From Variovorax paradoxus B4 (GTDB lineage Bacteria; Pseudomonadota; Gammaproteobacteria; Burkholderiales; Burkholderiaceae_C): a stretch of DNA of 64,000 nt. A program made the translations under genes and the position numbers. This document shows positions 6,707 to 15,695 of this stretch, piece by piece (position 1 is the stretch's first letter; every line of letters begins with the position of its first letter). Under the pieces are notes generated by a model, which was not told the DNA's origin, ran no database searches, and worked only from the letters and a program-made list of their open reading frames with translations. The stretch covers positions 4,464,001 through 4,528,000 of the forward strand of contig NC_022247.1 in assembly GCF_000463015.1 (NCBI RefSeq), read 5' to 3'.

Positions 6707-9223
6707 CTACTCCGCCGCGCGCCGCAGCGTATCGACCACCGGCCTGCGCAGCACGTCGCGCAAGCCCCACCAGCCCGCCGCCAGCGCCAGCACCGCGCCC
6801 GCGAGCGCACCGGCAATCGGCACCAGGGGCGACGCCGTCCAGGTGAAGTCGAACACGTAGCGCGCCAGGCCCCAGCCGATGGCCGACGCCACAATGCTCG
6901 CCAGGAAGCCCGCCAGCAGGCCCACACCGGCCAGCTCGGCGCGCTGCACCTGGCGCAACAGGCTGGCCCGCGCGCCCACCGCGCGCATCACGGCGAACTC
7001 GCGCGCACGCTCCTCACGCGTGGCCGTGACCGCGGCGAACAGCACCACCAGCCCCGCCGCAAGCGTGAAGCCGAACAGGAACTCGACCGCGCGGATCACC
7101 TGGTCGAGCACGCGCTGCACCTGGTTGATGGTGGCGCTCATGTCGACGTTGGTCACGTTGGGGTAGCTGCGCACCAGCGCGTTGTCGAAGCCCCGCGTCT
7201 CGGGCGCGCGGAAGGCGCCCATGTAGGTCGCCGGCACGTCGGGCAATGCGGCCACGGTGTACATCACGAAGAAGTTCGCATGCATCGAGCCCCAGTCGAC
7301 CTTGCGCAGCGAGGTGATGCGCGCATCGTTCTGCATGCCGCCGATGTCGAAGCGCAGCATGTCGCCGAGCTTGAGGCCGAGCGTCTCGGCCAGGCCTTCC
7401 TCCACGCTCACTTCGCCCGGCGCATCGGGCTTCCACGCCCCTGCCACGATGCTGTTGTGCGCCGGCGCCTCCGCGCTGTTGCTGAGGTTGAACTCGCGGT
7501 CCACCAGGCGCTTGGCACGGTCTTCCGCGTAGTCGTCGGGCGACACCGGCTTGCCGTTCACGGCCACCAGGCGGCCGCGTATCATCGGATACCAGTCGAA
7601 CTTGTTCACACCCGCATCGCGCAGCGACTTCTGGAACGCCGTGCTCTGGTCGGGCATGACGTTGATCACGAAGCGGTTCGGCGCATCGGGCGGCGTCGCC
7701 TTGCGCCAGCTCGCGACCAGGTCGGTGCGCAGCAGCACCAGCAGCACCAGCGCGAGCAGGCCCACGGCCAGCGCGCTGACCTGCACCACCGCGTAGGCCG
7801 GCCGCGCCGAGATCTGGCGCGTGGCCAGCACCAGCCAACGCGGCGCGGTGGTTTCATTGACGCTGCGGCGCAGCACCTTCACCGCGAGCCAGCTCAGCAG
7901 TGCGAACACGGCCACCGCGCCCGCGAAGCCGCCGACGGCGATCAGGCCCAGCTTCAGGTCGCTGCTGGCCGCGATCAGCAGAGCCGCGAAGCCGGCCACG
8001 CCAATGCCCAGCACCGCGAGCGACGCGGGCTTGAGCCCGCCGACGTCGCGCCGGATCACGCGCAGCGGGGGCACCCTGGCCAGCTGCAGCACCGGCGGCA
8101 GGCCGAAGGCGAACAGCAGCGTGAGCCCCATGCCCAGGCCGAAGGCCACGGGCCACAGGGTGGCCGCGGGCAGCGCCGCTTCCACCAGCCCCGCGAGCAG
8201 CACCACGAACACGTAGTGCACGCCGAAGCCGATCGCCACGCCGAGGCTGCTGGCCACGATGCCGACGACGGCAAATTCGAACGAATAGGCCAGCGCGATG
8301 GTGCGCTGGCTCTGGCCGAGCACGCGCAGCATGGCGCAATCGTCGAGATGGCTGGCCGCGAATCCGCGCGCCGCCAGCGCCACCGCCACGGCCGAGAGCA
8401 GCGCCGCGAGCAGCGCGACCAGGCTCAGGAATTTCTCGGCGCGGTCCAGCGTCTGGCGCATCTCGGGGCGCCCGCCTTCGAAGGAGTCGAGCCGCACGCC
8501 GCGCAGCTCGCCCTTCTTGATCGCGGCCTCGGCCCAGTCGGAAAAGCGCTTGACAGCCGCATCCTCTCCCGCCACCGCGTAGCGGTAGCCGACACGGCTC
8601 GCGGGTTGCACGAGGCCGGTGCGCGGCACGTCCGCCTGGTTGAGCATCACCCGTGGCGAAAAACTCATGAAGCCCGCCCCGCGGTCGGGCTCGAGCGTGA
8701 TCACGCGGCCGATGCGTAAACTGCTGTCGCCCAGAAGAAGCGCATCCCCCACCTTGAGCGCGAGCGAGTCGAGCAGCGAGGCATCGACCCAGACCTCGCC
8801 CGCCGGCGGGATGTCGCGCGTGATGCTGCCGGGCGCATCGGCGGCATGCGCGGTCTGCAGGTTGCCGCGCAACGGGTAGCCCGCGGTCACGGCCTTCAGG
8901 GCCACCAGCTTGCTGGCGCCGCCCTGAGCATCGTCGGCCCGCGCCATGGTGGGGAAGCCGTAGGTGCCGGTGCCCTCGAGTCCGAATGCGCGGGCCTGCG
9001 CGATGAAGGTCGCAGGCGTGGGGTTGTCGCTCACGACCACCGCGTCGCCGCCGAGCAGTTGCCGCGCATCGCGCTGCAAGCCCCCCTGCAGCCGATCGGC
9101 AAAGAAGCCGACCGCCGTGAGCGCGGCCACGGCCAGCAACACGGCAACGATCAAGAGGCGCAGTTCGCCGGCACGCAGATCGCGCCAGAGGGTGCGCCAG
9201 CCAAGGCGGAAGGAGGCATTCAT
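6707..9223 (-). CDS. ABC transporter permease, FtsX-like (YbbP/LolC superfamily)
   Basis: An 838-residue inner-membrane protein with two FtsX-type blocks and about ten membrane segments. The first helix (LLIVAVLLAVAALTAVGFFA) is followed by a large periplasmic MacB-PCD-like domain, FtsX helices at about 270-370, a second periplasmic domain and a final FtsX block (ATREERAREFAVMRAVGA, near 740). Length and layout match the YbbP family, which works with a small ATPase (YbbA) and often an esterase (TesA). Neither is next to this gene: fdhD lies upstream and an unrelated ATPase downstream. The transported or extracted substrate, probably a lipid or envelope component, is inferred. Confidence 0.87.
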   Translation of the reverse strand: MNASFRLGWRTLWRDLRAGELRLLIVAVLLAVAALTAVGFFADRLQGGLQRDARQLLGGDAVVVSDNPTPATFIAQARAFGLEGTGTYGFPTMARADDAQGGASKLVALKAVTAGYPLRGNLQTAHAADAPGSITRDIPPAGEVWVDASLLDSLALKVGDALLLGDSSLRIGRVITLEPDRGAGFMSFSPRVMLNQADVPRTGLVQPASRVGYRYAVAGEDAAVKRFSDWAEAAIKKGELRGVRLDSFEGGRPEMRQTLDRAEKFLSLVALLAALLSAVAVALAARGFAASHLDDCAMLRVLGQSQRTIALAYSFEFAVVGIVASSLGVAIGFGVHYVFVVLLAGLVEAALPAATLWPVAFGLGMGLTLLFAFGLPPVLQLARVPPLRVIRRDVGGLKPASLAVLGIGVAGFAALLIAASSDLKLGLIAVGGFAGAVAVFALLSWLAVKVLRRSVNETTAPRWLVLATRQISARPAYAVVQVSALAVGLLALVLLVLLRTDLVASWRKATPPDAPNRFVINVMPDQSTAFQKSLRDAGVNKFDWYPMIRGRLVAVNGKPVSPDDYAEDRAKRLVDREFNLSNSAEAPAHNSIVAGAWKPDAPGEVSVEEGLAETLGLKLGDMLRFDIGGMQNDARITSLRKVDWGSMHANFFVMYTVAALPDVPATYMGAFRAPETRGFDNALVRSYPNVTNVDMSATINQVQRVLDQVIRAVEFLFGFTLAAGLVVLFAAVTATREERAREFAVMRAVGARASLLRQVQRAELAGVGLLAGFLASIVASAIGWGLARYVFDFTWTASPLVPIAGALAGAVLALAAGWWGLRDVLRRPVVDTLRRAAE

Positions 9224-9294
9224 GGGCGAGACGATAGCCGACGTGCGCGCGCCGGCGCCTTTTCAGGGGCTTGTCGCGAGTAGGGGAACAGGCC

Positions 9295-10167
9295 TCAGGC
9301 CGGACTGCGGCGCGCGAGTTCCGGCTGCAGCACCAGCCGATCGACGCCCGCGTAGCAGACGAAGTGCCGGTTGGTCGCGCGGCCGATGGCGCACAGGCCC
9401 ACGCGCGTCGCCACCTCGTGGCCCATCTGGGTGATGCCGCTGCGCGAGACCACGATGGGCACGCCCATCTGCGCCGACTTGATCACCATCTCGCTCGTGA
9501 GCCGGCCGGTGGTGTAGAAGACCCGGTCGCCGGCCAGCGCATCCGGCGGCTGCATGGCGCACCAGCCCGCGATGGTGTCGATGGCGTTGTGGCGGCCGAC
9601 GTCTTCCACGAAGCAGTGCATCGTCGCCTCGGTGCCGCCGGGCTCGAGCGTGAACAGCGCGCAGCCGTGCACCGACCCGGCCGACTTGTAGGTGCTCTCC
9701 TGGAGCCGGATCGCGTTGACCAGCGCATAGAGCTGGGCCTGCGTCATGCGCGTGGGCGGCAGCTGGAGATTGTCGATGTCGGCCATCAGGTCGCCGAACA
9801 CGCTCCCCTGGCCGCAGCCGGTGGTCACCACCTTCTTTGCGGTGCGCTCCTCGATGCGGTCGATGCCGGCGTGCGTCTTGACGGCAGCGGCGCCGACCTC
9901 CCAGTCGACCGTGACCGATTCGACGTCGCTGGCCGATTCGATGAGGCGCTGGTTCAGCAGATAACCCAGCACCAGCAGCTCGGGCTGGGCGCCGAGCGTC
10001 ATCAGCGTGACGAGTTCGCGCCGGTCCACGTACACCGTCAGATCGCGTTCGGCGGGAATGGAGACGGTGCCGCGCGCGCCATGCTCATCGACGACCTCGA
10101 CCTCGCGCGTCAGCGCGGCGCGGGCCTGGGTGAGACGCGGGAGCGGCAACGACAGCGGCGTCGTCAC
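9295..10167 (-). CDS. fdhD: Formate dehydrogenase accessory sulfurtransferase FdhD
   Basis: FdhD carries sulfur from the cysteine desulfurase to the bis-MGD cofactor and so activates formate dehydrogenases. The 290-residue product has the family core: RDLTVYVDRRELVTLMT early, then TTGCGQGS near residue 118, HCFVEDVGRHNAID and a GRLTSEMV segment. The E. coli protein has a CxxC pair at the catalytic loop; here only the first Cys is present (C118-G-Q-G). The GTG start overlaps the stop of the upstream gene by the tetranucleotide GTGA, so the two are translationally coupled as the last genes of the periplasmic formate dehydrogenase operon. Confidence 0.95.
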   Translation of the reverse strand: MTTPLSLPLPRLTQARAALTREVEVVDEHGARGTVSIPAERDLTVYVDRRELVTLMTLGAQPELLVLGYLLNQRLIESASDVESVTVDWEVGAAAVKTHAGIDRIEERTAKKVVTTGCGQGSVFGDLMADIDNLQLPPTRMTQAQLYALVNAIRLQESTYKSAGSVHGCALFTLEPGGTEATMHCFVEDVGRHNAIDTIAGWCAMQPPDALAGDRVFYTTGRLTSEMVIKSAQMGVPIVVSRSGITQMGHEVATRVGLCAIGRATNRHFVCYAGVDRLVLQPELARRSPA

Positions 10168-10577
10168 TGCGCCTTCGGCGTGGGATTGGCGGTGGCGGCA
10201 GGCTGCGCGGTGCTGGGCGGCGATGCAGCCGTGGTGGCCGGCGAATGCGCCCCCGAAGCCTCGATGGGCTTGGCTTCCGCCGGCGGCGTGAAGACGAAGG
10301 GGCCGGGGTCGGCGCAGGGCGGCGTGGCAGGCGCGGCCGGCACCGGCTTGCCGGCCGTGGTCGCACTGGCGCGGTACCTGGCCACGACGCGGTCCTGCGC
10401 CTGGCAGAGCTTGTAGGTGTCGACCTTGCCGCTCCAGGCGGTCTTGGCGGCGGCTTCGGCGGCCTTGGCCTTGGCCTCGGGTGTGGCGGGCGGCGGCGCC
10501 AGCTTGGCCCATGCCGCGGGCGCGGCCAGCGCGAGCACCAGCGTGCAGAGATTCAAGGGCAGCATCGGCTTCTTCAT
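10164..10577 (-). CDS. Small Ala/Pro-rich exported protein in fdh operon
   Basis: A 137-residue protein of unknown function. Residues 1-23 form a clear Sec signal peptide (MKKPMLPLN, hydrophobic core, cleavage after AAWA). The mature part begins with an Ala/Lys helix leading to KTAWSGKV and YKLCQAQDRV, then Cys in TPPCADP, and ends in a low-complexity Ala/Pro/Thr tail. Two Cys residues could form a disulfide. It starts with an ATGA overlap on the cytochrome b gene and ends with a GTGA overlap on fdhD, so it is firmly part of the formate dehydrogenase operon. The KTAW motif is shared with the lipoprotein at 11806-12060. A periplasmic accessory role is inferred. Confidence 0.8.
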   Translation of the reverse strand: MKKPMLPLNLCTLVLALAAPAAWAKLAPPPATPEAKAKAAEAAAKTAWSGKVDTYKLCQAQDRVVARYRASATTAGKPVPAAPATPPCADPGPFVFTPPAEAKPIEASGAHSPATTAASPPSTAQPAATANPTPKAQ

Positions 10578-11794
10578 GAGGGCGTTCCTTCGGCGGGTCT
10601 CGCAGGCCGCGCAGCCGGTGCAGCCGAATCGGTGGGCACCGTGCGCTGCGCAGGAATCTTGCCCGCGGCGATGTCGTCGTACCAGAGTTCGTGGTGTTCC
10701 CTGGCCCAGGTCTCGTCGACGTAGCCGGTGCGCATGGCCTTGTAGGCGCCTGTCATGCCGAGCGTGCCGATGTAGATGTGGCCCATGATCATCGCCATCA
10801 TCAGCAGGGTTGCGATGCCGTGGACCATGTGCGCCACCTGCATCTCGCCGCGCGTGTAGACGAAGCCCGGCAGCAGCTTGTCGAGAAAGAGCCCCGAGCC
10901 GATGACGAAGAAGCCGAGGAACAGCACGCCGCCCCAGAAGACCACCTTCTCGCCGGCATTGAAGCGGTGCGACGGCACTTCCTTGCCGCCGAAGAGGCCG
11001 CCGAAACGCGCGAGCCATTGGAGGTCGCTGGCGCGAGGGAGGTTGTCGCGAATGAAGGTGAACACCATGAACACCATCGTCACGACGAACAGCGGGCCGA
11101 CGAAGTTATGGACGTTCTTGAGCGCGTAGGCAATCCAGCCGAAGAGCGCAGCGCCCATCCACGGCATCAGGAAGAACTTGCCGAAGGCCATCACGATGCC
11201 GGAGATCGCGAGCGTGACGAACGCGATGGCGTTCGACCAGTGCGTGGCCCGCTCGAACGGGGTGAAGCGCTCGATCTTGCGGCCGGTTTCCTGGCCGTGC
11301 AGGCGGATGGGACCGCGCGTGAAATAGAAGATGGCCAGCGCCAGCAGCACGACGAACAGCAGTGCCGCGCCGTAGGGAATGATCCAGTCGTTGCGCACCT
11401 GGCGCCAGGCTTCGCCGGCATTGGTGAGGCGCGATCCCGGGTACTGCACAAAAGGCTGGATCAGGTTGCCGGCCTCGGGCGCCTCGCTTTTCGGCAGGCT
11501 GCTGTAGCCGGTCACGCCCTGGCCCACCTGGCGCCACATCGGCGCGTTGTTGCCGGGCTGCACCTTCATGCGCTCGCCATTGGTCTGGTTCGCGTAGTTG
11601 GGGTCGGCGCTGGCTTCGGGCTTGACCTCGAAGATGTTCTGGCCGCGGATACCGCCCGCGGCGGGCTCCGGCGCGGCGGTTGCGGCAGGTGCCGCGGGTG
11701 CGGACGTCGTTCCAGGGGCGGCCGGCGGCTGCGCCTGCGCGAAGGCCGTACCCAGCGCGGCAAGAAGAACGAGAGCGGTCAGCGCTTGCTTCAT
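10574..11794 (-). CDS. fdh3C: Formate dehydrogenase gamma subunit, cytochrome b556
   Basis: The 406-residue membrane anchor passes electrons from the Fe-S subunit to quinone. A signal-like N-terminus (MKQALTALVLLAALGTAFA) precedes an unusually long periplasmic extension of about 120 residues (Ala/Pro linker, then IFEVKP and MWRQVGQGVTGYSS). Four membrane helices of the FdnI/cytochrome b561 type follow: helix 1 near IIPYGAALLFVVLLAL, then FERATHWSNAIAF with a haem-ligand His, KNVHNFVGPLF and MVHGIATLLMMAM with further haem His candidates. The ATG at 11794 gives the signal-peptide start. It follows the lipoprotein gene by 11 bp and overlaps the next gene by ATGA. Confidence 0.93.
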   Translation of the reverse strand: MKQALTALVLLAALGTAFAQAQPPAAPGTTSAPAAPAATAAPEPAAGGIRGQNIFEVKPEASADPNYANQTNGERMKVQPGNNAPMWRQVGQGVTGYSSLPKSEAPEAGNLIQPFVQYPGSRLTNAGEAWRQVRNDWIIPYGAALLFVVLLALAIFYFTRGPIRLHGQETGRKIERFTPFERATHWSNAIAFVTLAISGIVMAFGKFFLMPWMGAALFGWIAYALKNVHNFVGPLFVVTMVFMVFTFIRDNLPRASDLQWLARFGGLFGGKEVPSHRFNAGEKVVFWGGVLFLGFFVIGSGLFLDKLLPGFVYTRGEMQVAHMVHGIATLLMMAMIMGHIYIGTLGMTGAYKAMRTGYVDETWAREHHELWYDDIAAGKIPAQRTVPTDSAAPAARPARPAEGTPS

Positions 11795-11805
11795 GGGCTC
11801 TCCGT

Positions 11806-12060
11806 TCAGTTCTCTTTGTTGTATTCGTTCTGCCCGTTCTGCGCGCGGGTCTTGAGCTGCTGCTGCCAGGCGGTCTTGTCGCCGACCTTCCAGCCAGGCG
11901 CGGTGAACACCGTGCCGGCGTTCTCCTGCGTGCCCGTGCCGCTCCAGGGAACGGCGTCGCGCTTGACGCCCTGCGCGTTGGTCTGCGGCTTCTCGCCGCA
12001 GGCCGCGAGGCAGGTTGCGACCAGCGCAACGCCCGCGAAGACGAGGCCCGGCCGCTTCAC
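11806..12060 (-). CDS. Small lipoprotein in fdh operon
   Basis: An 84-residue predicted lipoprotein of unknown function. Residues 1-21 form a lipoprotein signal with lipobox LAAC (Cys21), so it should be anchored in the membrane facing the periplasm. The mature part has PWSGTGTQENAGTVF, then PGWKVGDKTAWQQQLKTR and ends in NEYNKEN. The GTG start overlaps the stop of the Fe-S subunit gene (GTGA). It sits between the beta and gamma subunit genes, an unusual place for a non-subunit. Its KTAWQQQLKTR segment resembles KTAWSGKVDTY of the exported protein at 10164-10577, suggesting a common origin. A role in assembly or stability of the membrane complex is inferred. Confidence 0.8.
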   Translation of the reverse strand: MKRPGLVFAGVALVATCLAACGEKPQTNAQGVKRDAVPWSGTGTQENAGTVFTAPGWKVGDKTAWQQQLKTRAQNGQNEYNKEN

Positions 12061-12680
12061 TTGCGGACTCCACCGGCCGGCGGGGTGCCAGCCTGCTGCG
12101 AGCCGTAGGCGGTGCCCCAGCCCCAGACTTCGGCACCCTTGCCGCGCTGGACCACGCGGGTGCGGAAGATGTCGGCCACCACGTCGCCGTCGCCGGCCAG
12201 GAGCGCCTTGGTCGAGCACATCTCGGCGCAGGCCGGGAGCTTGCCTTCGGCGAGCCGGTTGCGGCCGTATTTCTCGAACTCGGCTTCGGAGCCGTTGGCC
12301 TCGGGGCCGCCGGCGCAGAAGGTGCACTTGTCCATCTTGCCGCGCACGCCGAAGGTGCCTTGCGACGGGAACTGCGGCGCGCCGAACGGGCAGGCGTACG
12401 AGCAGTAGCCGCAGCCGATGCACACGTCCTTGTCATGCAGCACCACGCCTTCTTCGGTGCGGTAGAAGCACTGCACCGGGCACACGGCCATGCAGGGCGC
12501 ATCGGAGCAATGCATGCAGGCCACCGAGATCGACTTCTCGCCCGGCACCCCGTCATTGAGCGTGACCACGCGGCGGCGGTTCACGCCCCAGGGCACCTCG
12601 TTCTCGTTCTTGCAGGCAGTGACGCAGCCGTTGCATTCGATGCAGCGTTCCGCGTCGCAGACAAATTTCATTCGTGCCAT
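12057..12680 (-). CDS. fdh3B: Formate dehydrogenase beta subunit, four [4Fe-4S] clusters
   Basis: A 207-residue ferredoxin-like electron-transfer subunit matching the FDH3 beta type. Cys motifs run CIECNGCVTAC (cluster 1), CMHCSDAPCMAVCP, CIGCGYCSYACP and CTFC with later Cys in PACAEMC, enough for four clusters. It has no signal peptide or C-terminal anchor; enzymes of this type are exported bound to the Tat-targeted alpha subunit. It starts 9 bp after the alpha gene, and its stop overlaps the lipoprotein start. Electrons flow from alpha through this subunit to the cytochrome b. Confidence 0.95.
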   Translation of the reverse strand: MARMKFVCDAERCIECNGCVTACKNENEVPWGVNRRRVVTLNDGVPGEKSISVACMHCSDAPCMAVCPVQCFYRTEEGVVLHDKDVCIGCGYCSYACPFGAPQFPSQGTFGVRGKMDKCTFCAGGPEANGSEAEFEKYGRNRLAEGKLPACAEMCSTKALLAGDGDVVADIFRTRVVQRGKGAEVWGWGTAYGSQQAGTPPAGGVRK

Positions 12681-12689
12681 GGTGCTTCC

Positions 12690-15680
12690 TTATGCCTTTT
12701 CCACATTGCAGACCGTGGTCTTGGTCTCTTGCATCATGGTCACGCTGTCGTACCCGTAGGTCGTTGCGGTGTTGATCGCCTCGCCGCGCACCACGGGGGC
12801 TGCGCCTGCGGGGTAGTAGCCGAGCATGTCGACGCCCTGCCAATGGCCCGAGAAGTGGAACGGCATGAAGACCGTGTCGGGCCCCACGCGTTCGGTCACC
12901 AGGGCCTGCACGTTGAGCTTGGCGCCGGTGGGCGTGTGCACCCAGGCGCGCTCGCCGTTGCGAATGCCCTTCTCGGCCGCGACCTTGGGGTTGATCTCGA
13001 TGAACATCTCCTGCTGCAACTCGGCGAGCCAGGGGTTCGAGCGGGTTTCCTCGCCGCCGCCCTCGTACTCGACCAGCCGGCCCGAGGTCATCACGTACGG
13101 GAACTTCTCGTGCACCTTGTCGGCGATGTTCTTCTGCTGCACGCTCTTGTACAGCGTGGGCAGGCGCCAGAACGCCATCTTGTCGTCGTGCGTCGGGTAC
13201 TTGGCCATCAGGTCGGGCCGATTGCCGTAAAGAGGTTCGCGGTGCTGCGGAATCGCGTCGGGGAAGTTCCAGACCAGCGCACGCGCCTTGGCATTGCCGA
13301 AGGGATGGCAGCCGTGGTTCTTCATGAACACGCGGATCATGCCGCCCGAGCTGTCGGTCTTCCAGTTCTTGCCTTCGGCCTTCGGCTTCTCGGCCTCGGT
13401 GAGCTCGTCCCACCAGCCCAGCTTCTTGAGCAGCACGTGGTCGAGTTCGGGATAGCCGGTGGTGATGTCGGCGCCCAGCGAATGCGAGCCGTCCTCGGCC
13501 AGCAGGTTCTTGCCGTCGCGCTCCACGCCGAAGTTCGCGCGGAAATTGCCGCCGCCGTCCATCACGTGCTTGGAGGTGTCGTAGAGGTTCGGCGAGCCGG
13601 GGTGCTTGAATTCGGGCGTGCCGAAGCAGGGCCACGGCAGGCCGAAGTAGTCGCCCGTCATGTCGTAGCCGTTGACCTTGTCCTTGGTCCCGCCCTTGGC
13701 CTTGAGCGTGCGCACGTCGAAGGCGCCCATGTTGCGCATGTGGGCCTGCAGCCGCTCGGGGCTCTGGCCCGTGTAGCCGATGGTCCAGACGCACTTGTTG
13801 ATCTCGCGCAGGATGTCGTCGGGCACGGGCTCGTCCATGCCCTTGACCTTCTGCATCTTGTAGTTCTTGCTCAGCTCCGTGCCGAAGCCGAGGCGGTCGG
13901 CGAACTGCTGCATGATCATGTGGTCACTGCGGCTTTCCCACAGCGGCTCGATGACCTTCTCGCGCCACTGCAGCGAACGGTTCGAGGCCGTGACGGAGCC
14001 GCTGGTCTCGAACTGCGTGCACGCGGGCAGCAGGTAGACGGCGCGGTTCTTGTTGAGGTCGTCGGGGTTGCCGGGCATGGCCGCCATGGCCGCGGTGGCC
14101 GAAGGATACGGGTCGACCACCACCAGCAGGTCGAGCTTGTCCATGGCGCGCTTCATCTCGAGGCCGCGGGTCTGCGAGTTGGGCGCGTGGCCCCAATAGA
14201 ACACGCCGCGCAGGTTCGAGTCCTGGTCGATCAGCTCGTTCTTCTCGAGCACACCGTCGATCCAGCGCGACACGGTGATGCCGGGCTTGCTCATCATCGC
14301 GGGCGACGCGAACTGCTTCTTGATCCACTCGAAGTCCACGCCCCAGGTGGCGGCGAAGTGCTTCCATGAGCCTTCGACCAGGCCGTAGTAGCCGGGCAGC
14401 GAATCGGGGTTCGGGCCCACGTCGGTGGCGCCCTGCACGTTGTCGTGGCCGCGGAAGATGTTGGTGCCGCCGCCCGACTTGCCCACGTTGCCGAGCGCGA
14501 GCTGCAGGATGCACGAGGCGCGCACGATCGCGTTGCCGATGGTGTGCTGCGTCTGGCCCATGCACCACACGATGGTGCCGGGGCGGTTCTCGTTGAGCCA
14601 GGTGGCCACCTTGAGCACCTGCGCCTCCTTCACGCCGCAGGCCTCCTCGACCTTGTCGGGCGTCCACTTGGCCAGCACTTCTTCGCGCACCTTGTCCATG
14701 CCGAAGACGCGGTCGTTGATGTACTGCTTGTCTTCCCAGCCGTTCTTGAAGATGTGGTGCAGGATGCCGAAGAGAAAGGCGATGTCGGAGCCCGAGCGGA
14801 TGCGCACGTACTCGTCGGCCTTGGCCGCGGTGCGCGTGAAGCGCGGATCGACCACGATCATCTTGCAGCCATGCTCCTTGGCATGGAGCATGTGCAGCAT
14901 GCTGACCGGATGGGCCTCGGCGGCGTTGGAGCCGATGTACATCGCCACCTTGGCGCCGCGCATGTCGTTGTACGAATTGGTCATGGCGCCGTAGCCCCAT
15001 GTGTTCGCCACACCCGCGACCGTGGTCGAGTGGCAGATGCGCGCCTGGTGGTCGCAGTTGTTGCTGCCCCAGAAGCTCACGAACTTGCGCAGCAGGTAGG
15101 ACTGCTCGTTGCTGTGCTTGGACGAGCCGATCCAGTAGACCGAATCGGGCCCGCTGGCCTGGCGCAGTTCCTTCAGCTTGGCGGTGATCTCGTCGAGCGC
15201 GGTGTCCCAGCTGATGCGTTCGTACTTGCCGTTGACCAGCTTCATCGGATAGCGCAGCCGGTATTCGCCGTGGCCGTGCTCGCGCAGGGCCGCGCCCTTG
15301 GCGCAATGCGCGCCGAGGTTGATCGGCGAATCGAACACCGGCTCCTGGCGCACCCACACGCCGTTCTCGACCACCGCATCGGAGGCGCAGCCGACCGAGC
15401 AGTGGGAGCACACGGTGCGCTTGATCTCGACCTTGCCGGCGCCTACCGCCGTGGGCCGCGCTTCGCCGGCAGCCTCGGCCTTGCGCATCAGCGTGAGCTG
15501 GCCCGCGGCCAGGCCCACGCCCACGCCAAGCCCGGAGCGCCGCAGGAAGGCGCGCCGGTCCATGGTGGGCAGCGCGCCGGAAAGGCCGCGCCGCAGGCTG
15601 TGAATGAAGGGGGAGGACGACTCGCGCTCCCCTTGCCGCGAGACATTGTTCGCGGGGGCTGTTTTCTTGGTCAGCAACAT
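12690..15680 (-). CDS. fdh3A: Formate dehydrogenase alpha subunit, Tat-exported, Mo/W bis-MGD
   Basis: The 996-residue catalytic subunit oxidises formate to CO2 on the periplasmic side. A twin-arginine signal DRRAFLRRSG at 41-50 lies after a 40-residue N-terminal extension. One [4Fe-4S] cluster is bound by C91, C94, C98 and C126. The active-site segment HQARICHS places Cys at residue 216, where E. coli FdnG has selenocysteine; no in-frame TGA interrupts the gene, so it is a Cys enzyme. A molybdopterin dinucleotide-binding domain occupies the C-terminus. A strong GGAAGG ribosome site precedes the ATG. Gene order alpha, beta, lipoprotein, gamma, exported protein, fdhD defines the operon. Mo versus W cannot be told from sequence. 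Confidence 0.96.
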   Translation of the reverse strand: MLLTKKTAPANNVSRQGERESSSPFIHSLRRGLSGALPTMDRRAFLRRSGLGVGVGLAAGQLTLMRKAEAAGEARPTAVGAGKVEIKRTVCSHCSVGCASDAVVENGVWVRQEPVFDSPINLGAHCAKGAALREHGHGEYRLRYPMKLVNGKYERISWDTALDEITAKLKELRQASGPDSVYWIGSSKHSNEQSYLLRKFVSFWGSNNCDHQARICHSTTVAGVANTWGYGAMTNSYNDMRGAKVAMYIGSNAAEAHPVSMLHMLHAKEHGCKMIVVDPRFTRTAAKADEYVRIRSGSDIAFLFGILHHIFKNGWEDKQYINDRVFGMDKVREEVLAKWTPDKVEEACGVKEAQVLKVATWLNENRPGTIVWCMGQTQHTIGNAIVRASCILQLALGNVGKSGGGTNIFRGHDNVQGATDVGPNPDSLPGYYGLVEGSWKHFAATWGVDFEWIKKQFASPAMMSKPGITVSRWIDGVLEKNELIDQDSNLRGVFYWGHAPNSQTRGLEMKRAMDKLDLLVVVDPYPSATAAMAAMPGNPDDLNKNRAVYLLPACTQFETSGSVTASNRSLQWREKVIEPLWESRSDHMIMQQFADRLGFGTELSKNYKMQKVKGMDEPVPDDILREINKCVWTIGYTGQSPERLQAHMRNMGAFDVRTLKAKGGTKDKVNGYDMTGDYFGLPWPCFGTPEFKHPGSPNLYDTSKHVMDGGGNFRANFGVERDGKNLLAEDGSHSLGADITTGYPELDHVLLKKLGWWDELTEAEKPKAEGKNWKTDSSGGMIRVFMKNHGCHPFGNAKARALVWNFPDAIPQHREPLYGNRPDLMAKYPTHDDKMAFWRLPTLYKSVQQKNIADKVHEKFPYVMTSGRLVEYEGGGEETRSNPWLAELQQEMFIEINPKVAAEKGIRNGERAWVHTPTGAKLNVQALVTERVGPDTVFMPFHFSGHWQGVDMLGYYPAGAAPVVRGEAINTATTYGYDSVTMMQETKTTVCNVEKA

Positions 15681-15695
15681 CTTGGACCTTCCGCT

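Noticed and set aside
5138..9223. A phage-defence island around the AAA ATPase
   Set aside because: No nuclease, methylase, reverse transcriptase, integrase or tRNA attachment site is seen; flanks are a permease and a LysR regulator, so only the single gene is flagged.
10574..12556. One 660-codon minus-strand frame covering cytochrome b and its upstream genes
   Set aside because: The upstream part is a mirror of the lipoprotein and beta-subunit genes; the signal peptide at 11794 marks the real start of the gamma subunit.
12690..15680. Possible selenocysteine formate dehydrogenase
   Set aside because: The frame is uninterrupted by TGA and the active-site residue is Cys (RICHS); no SECIS-like need arises. 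FdsA is also a Cys enzyme.
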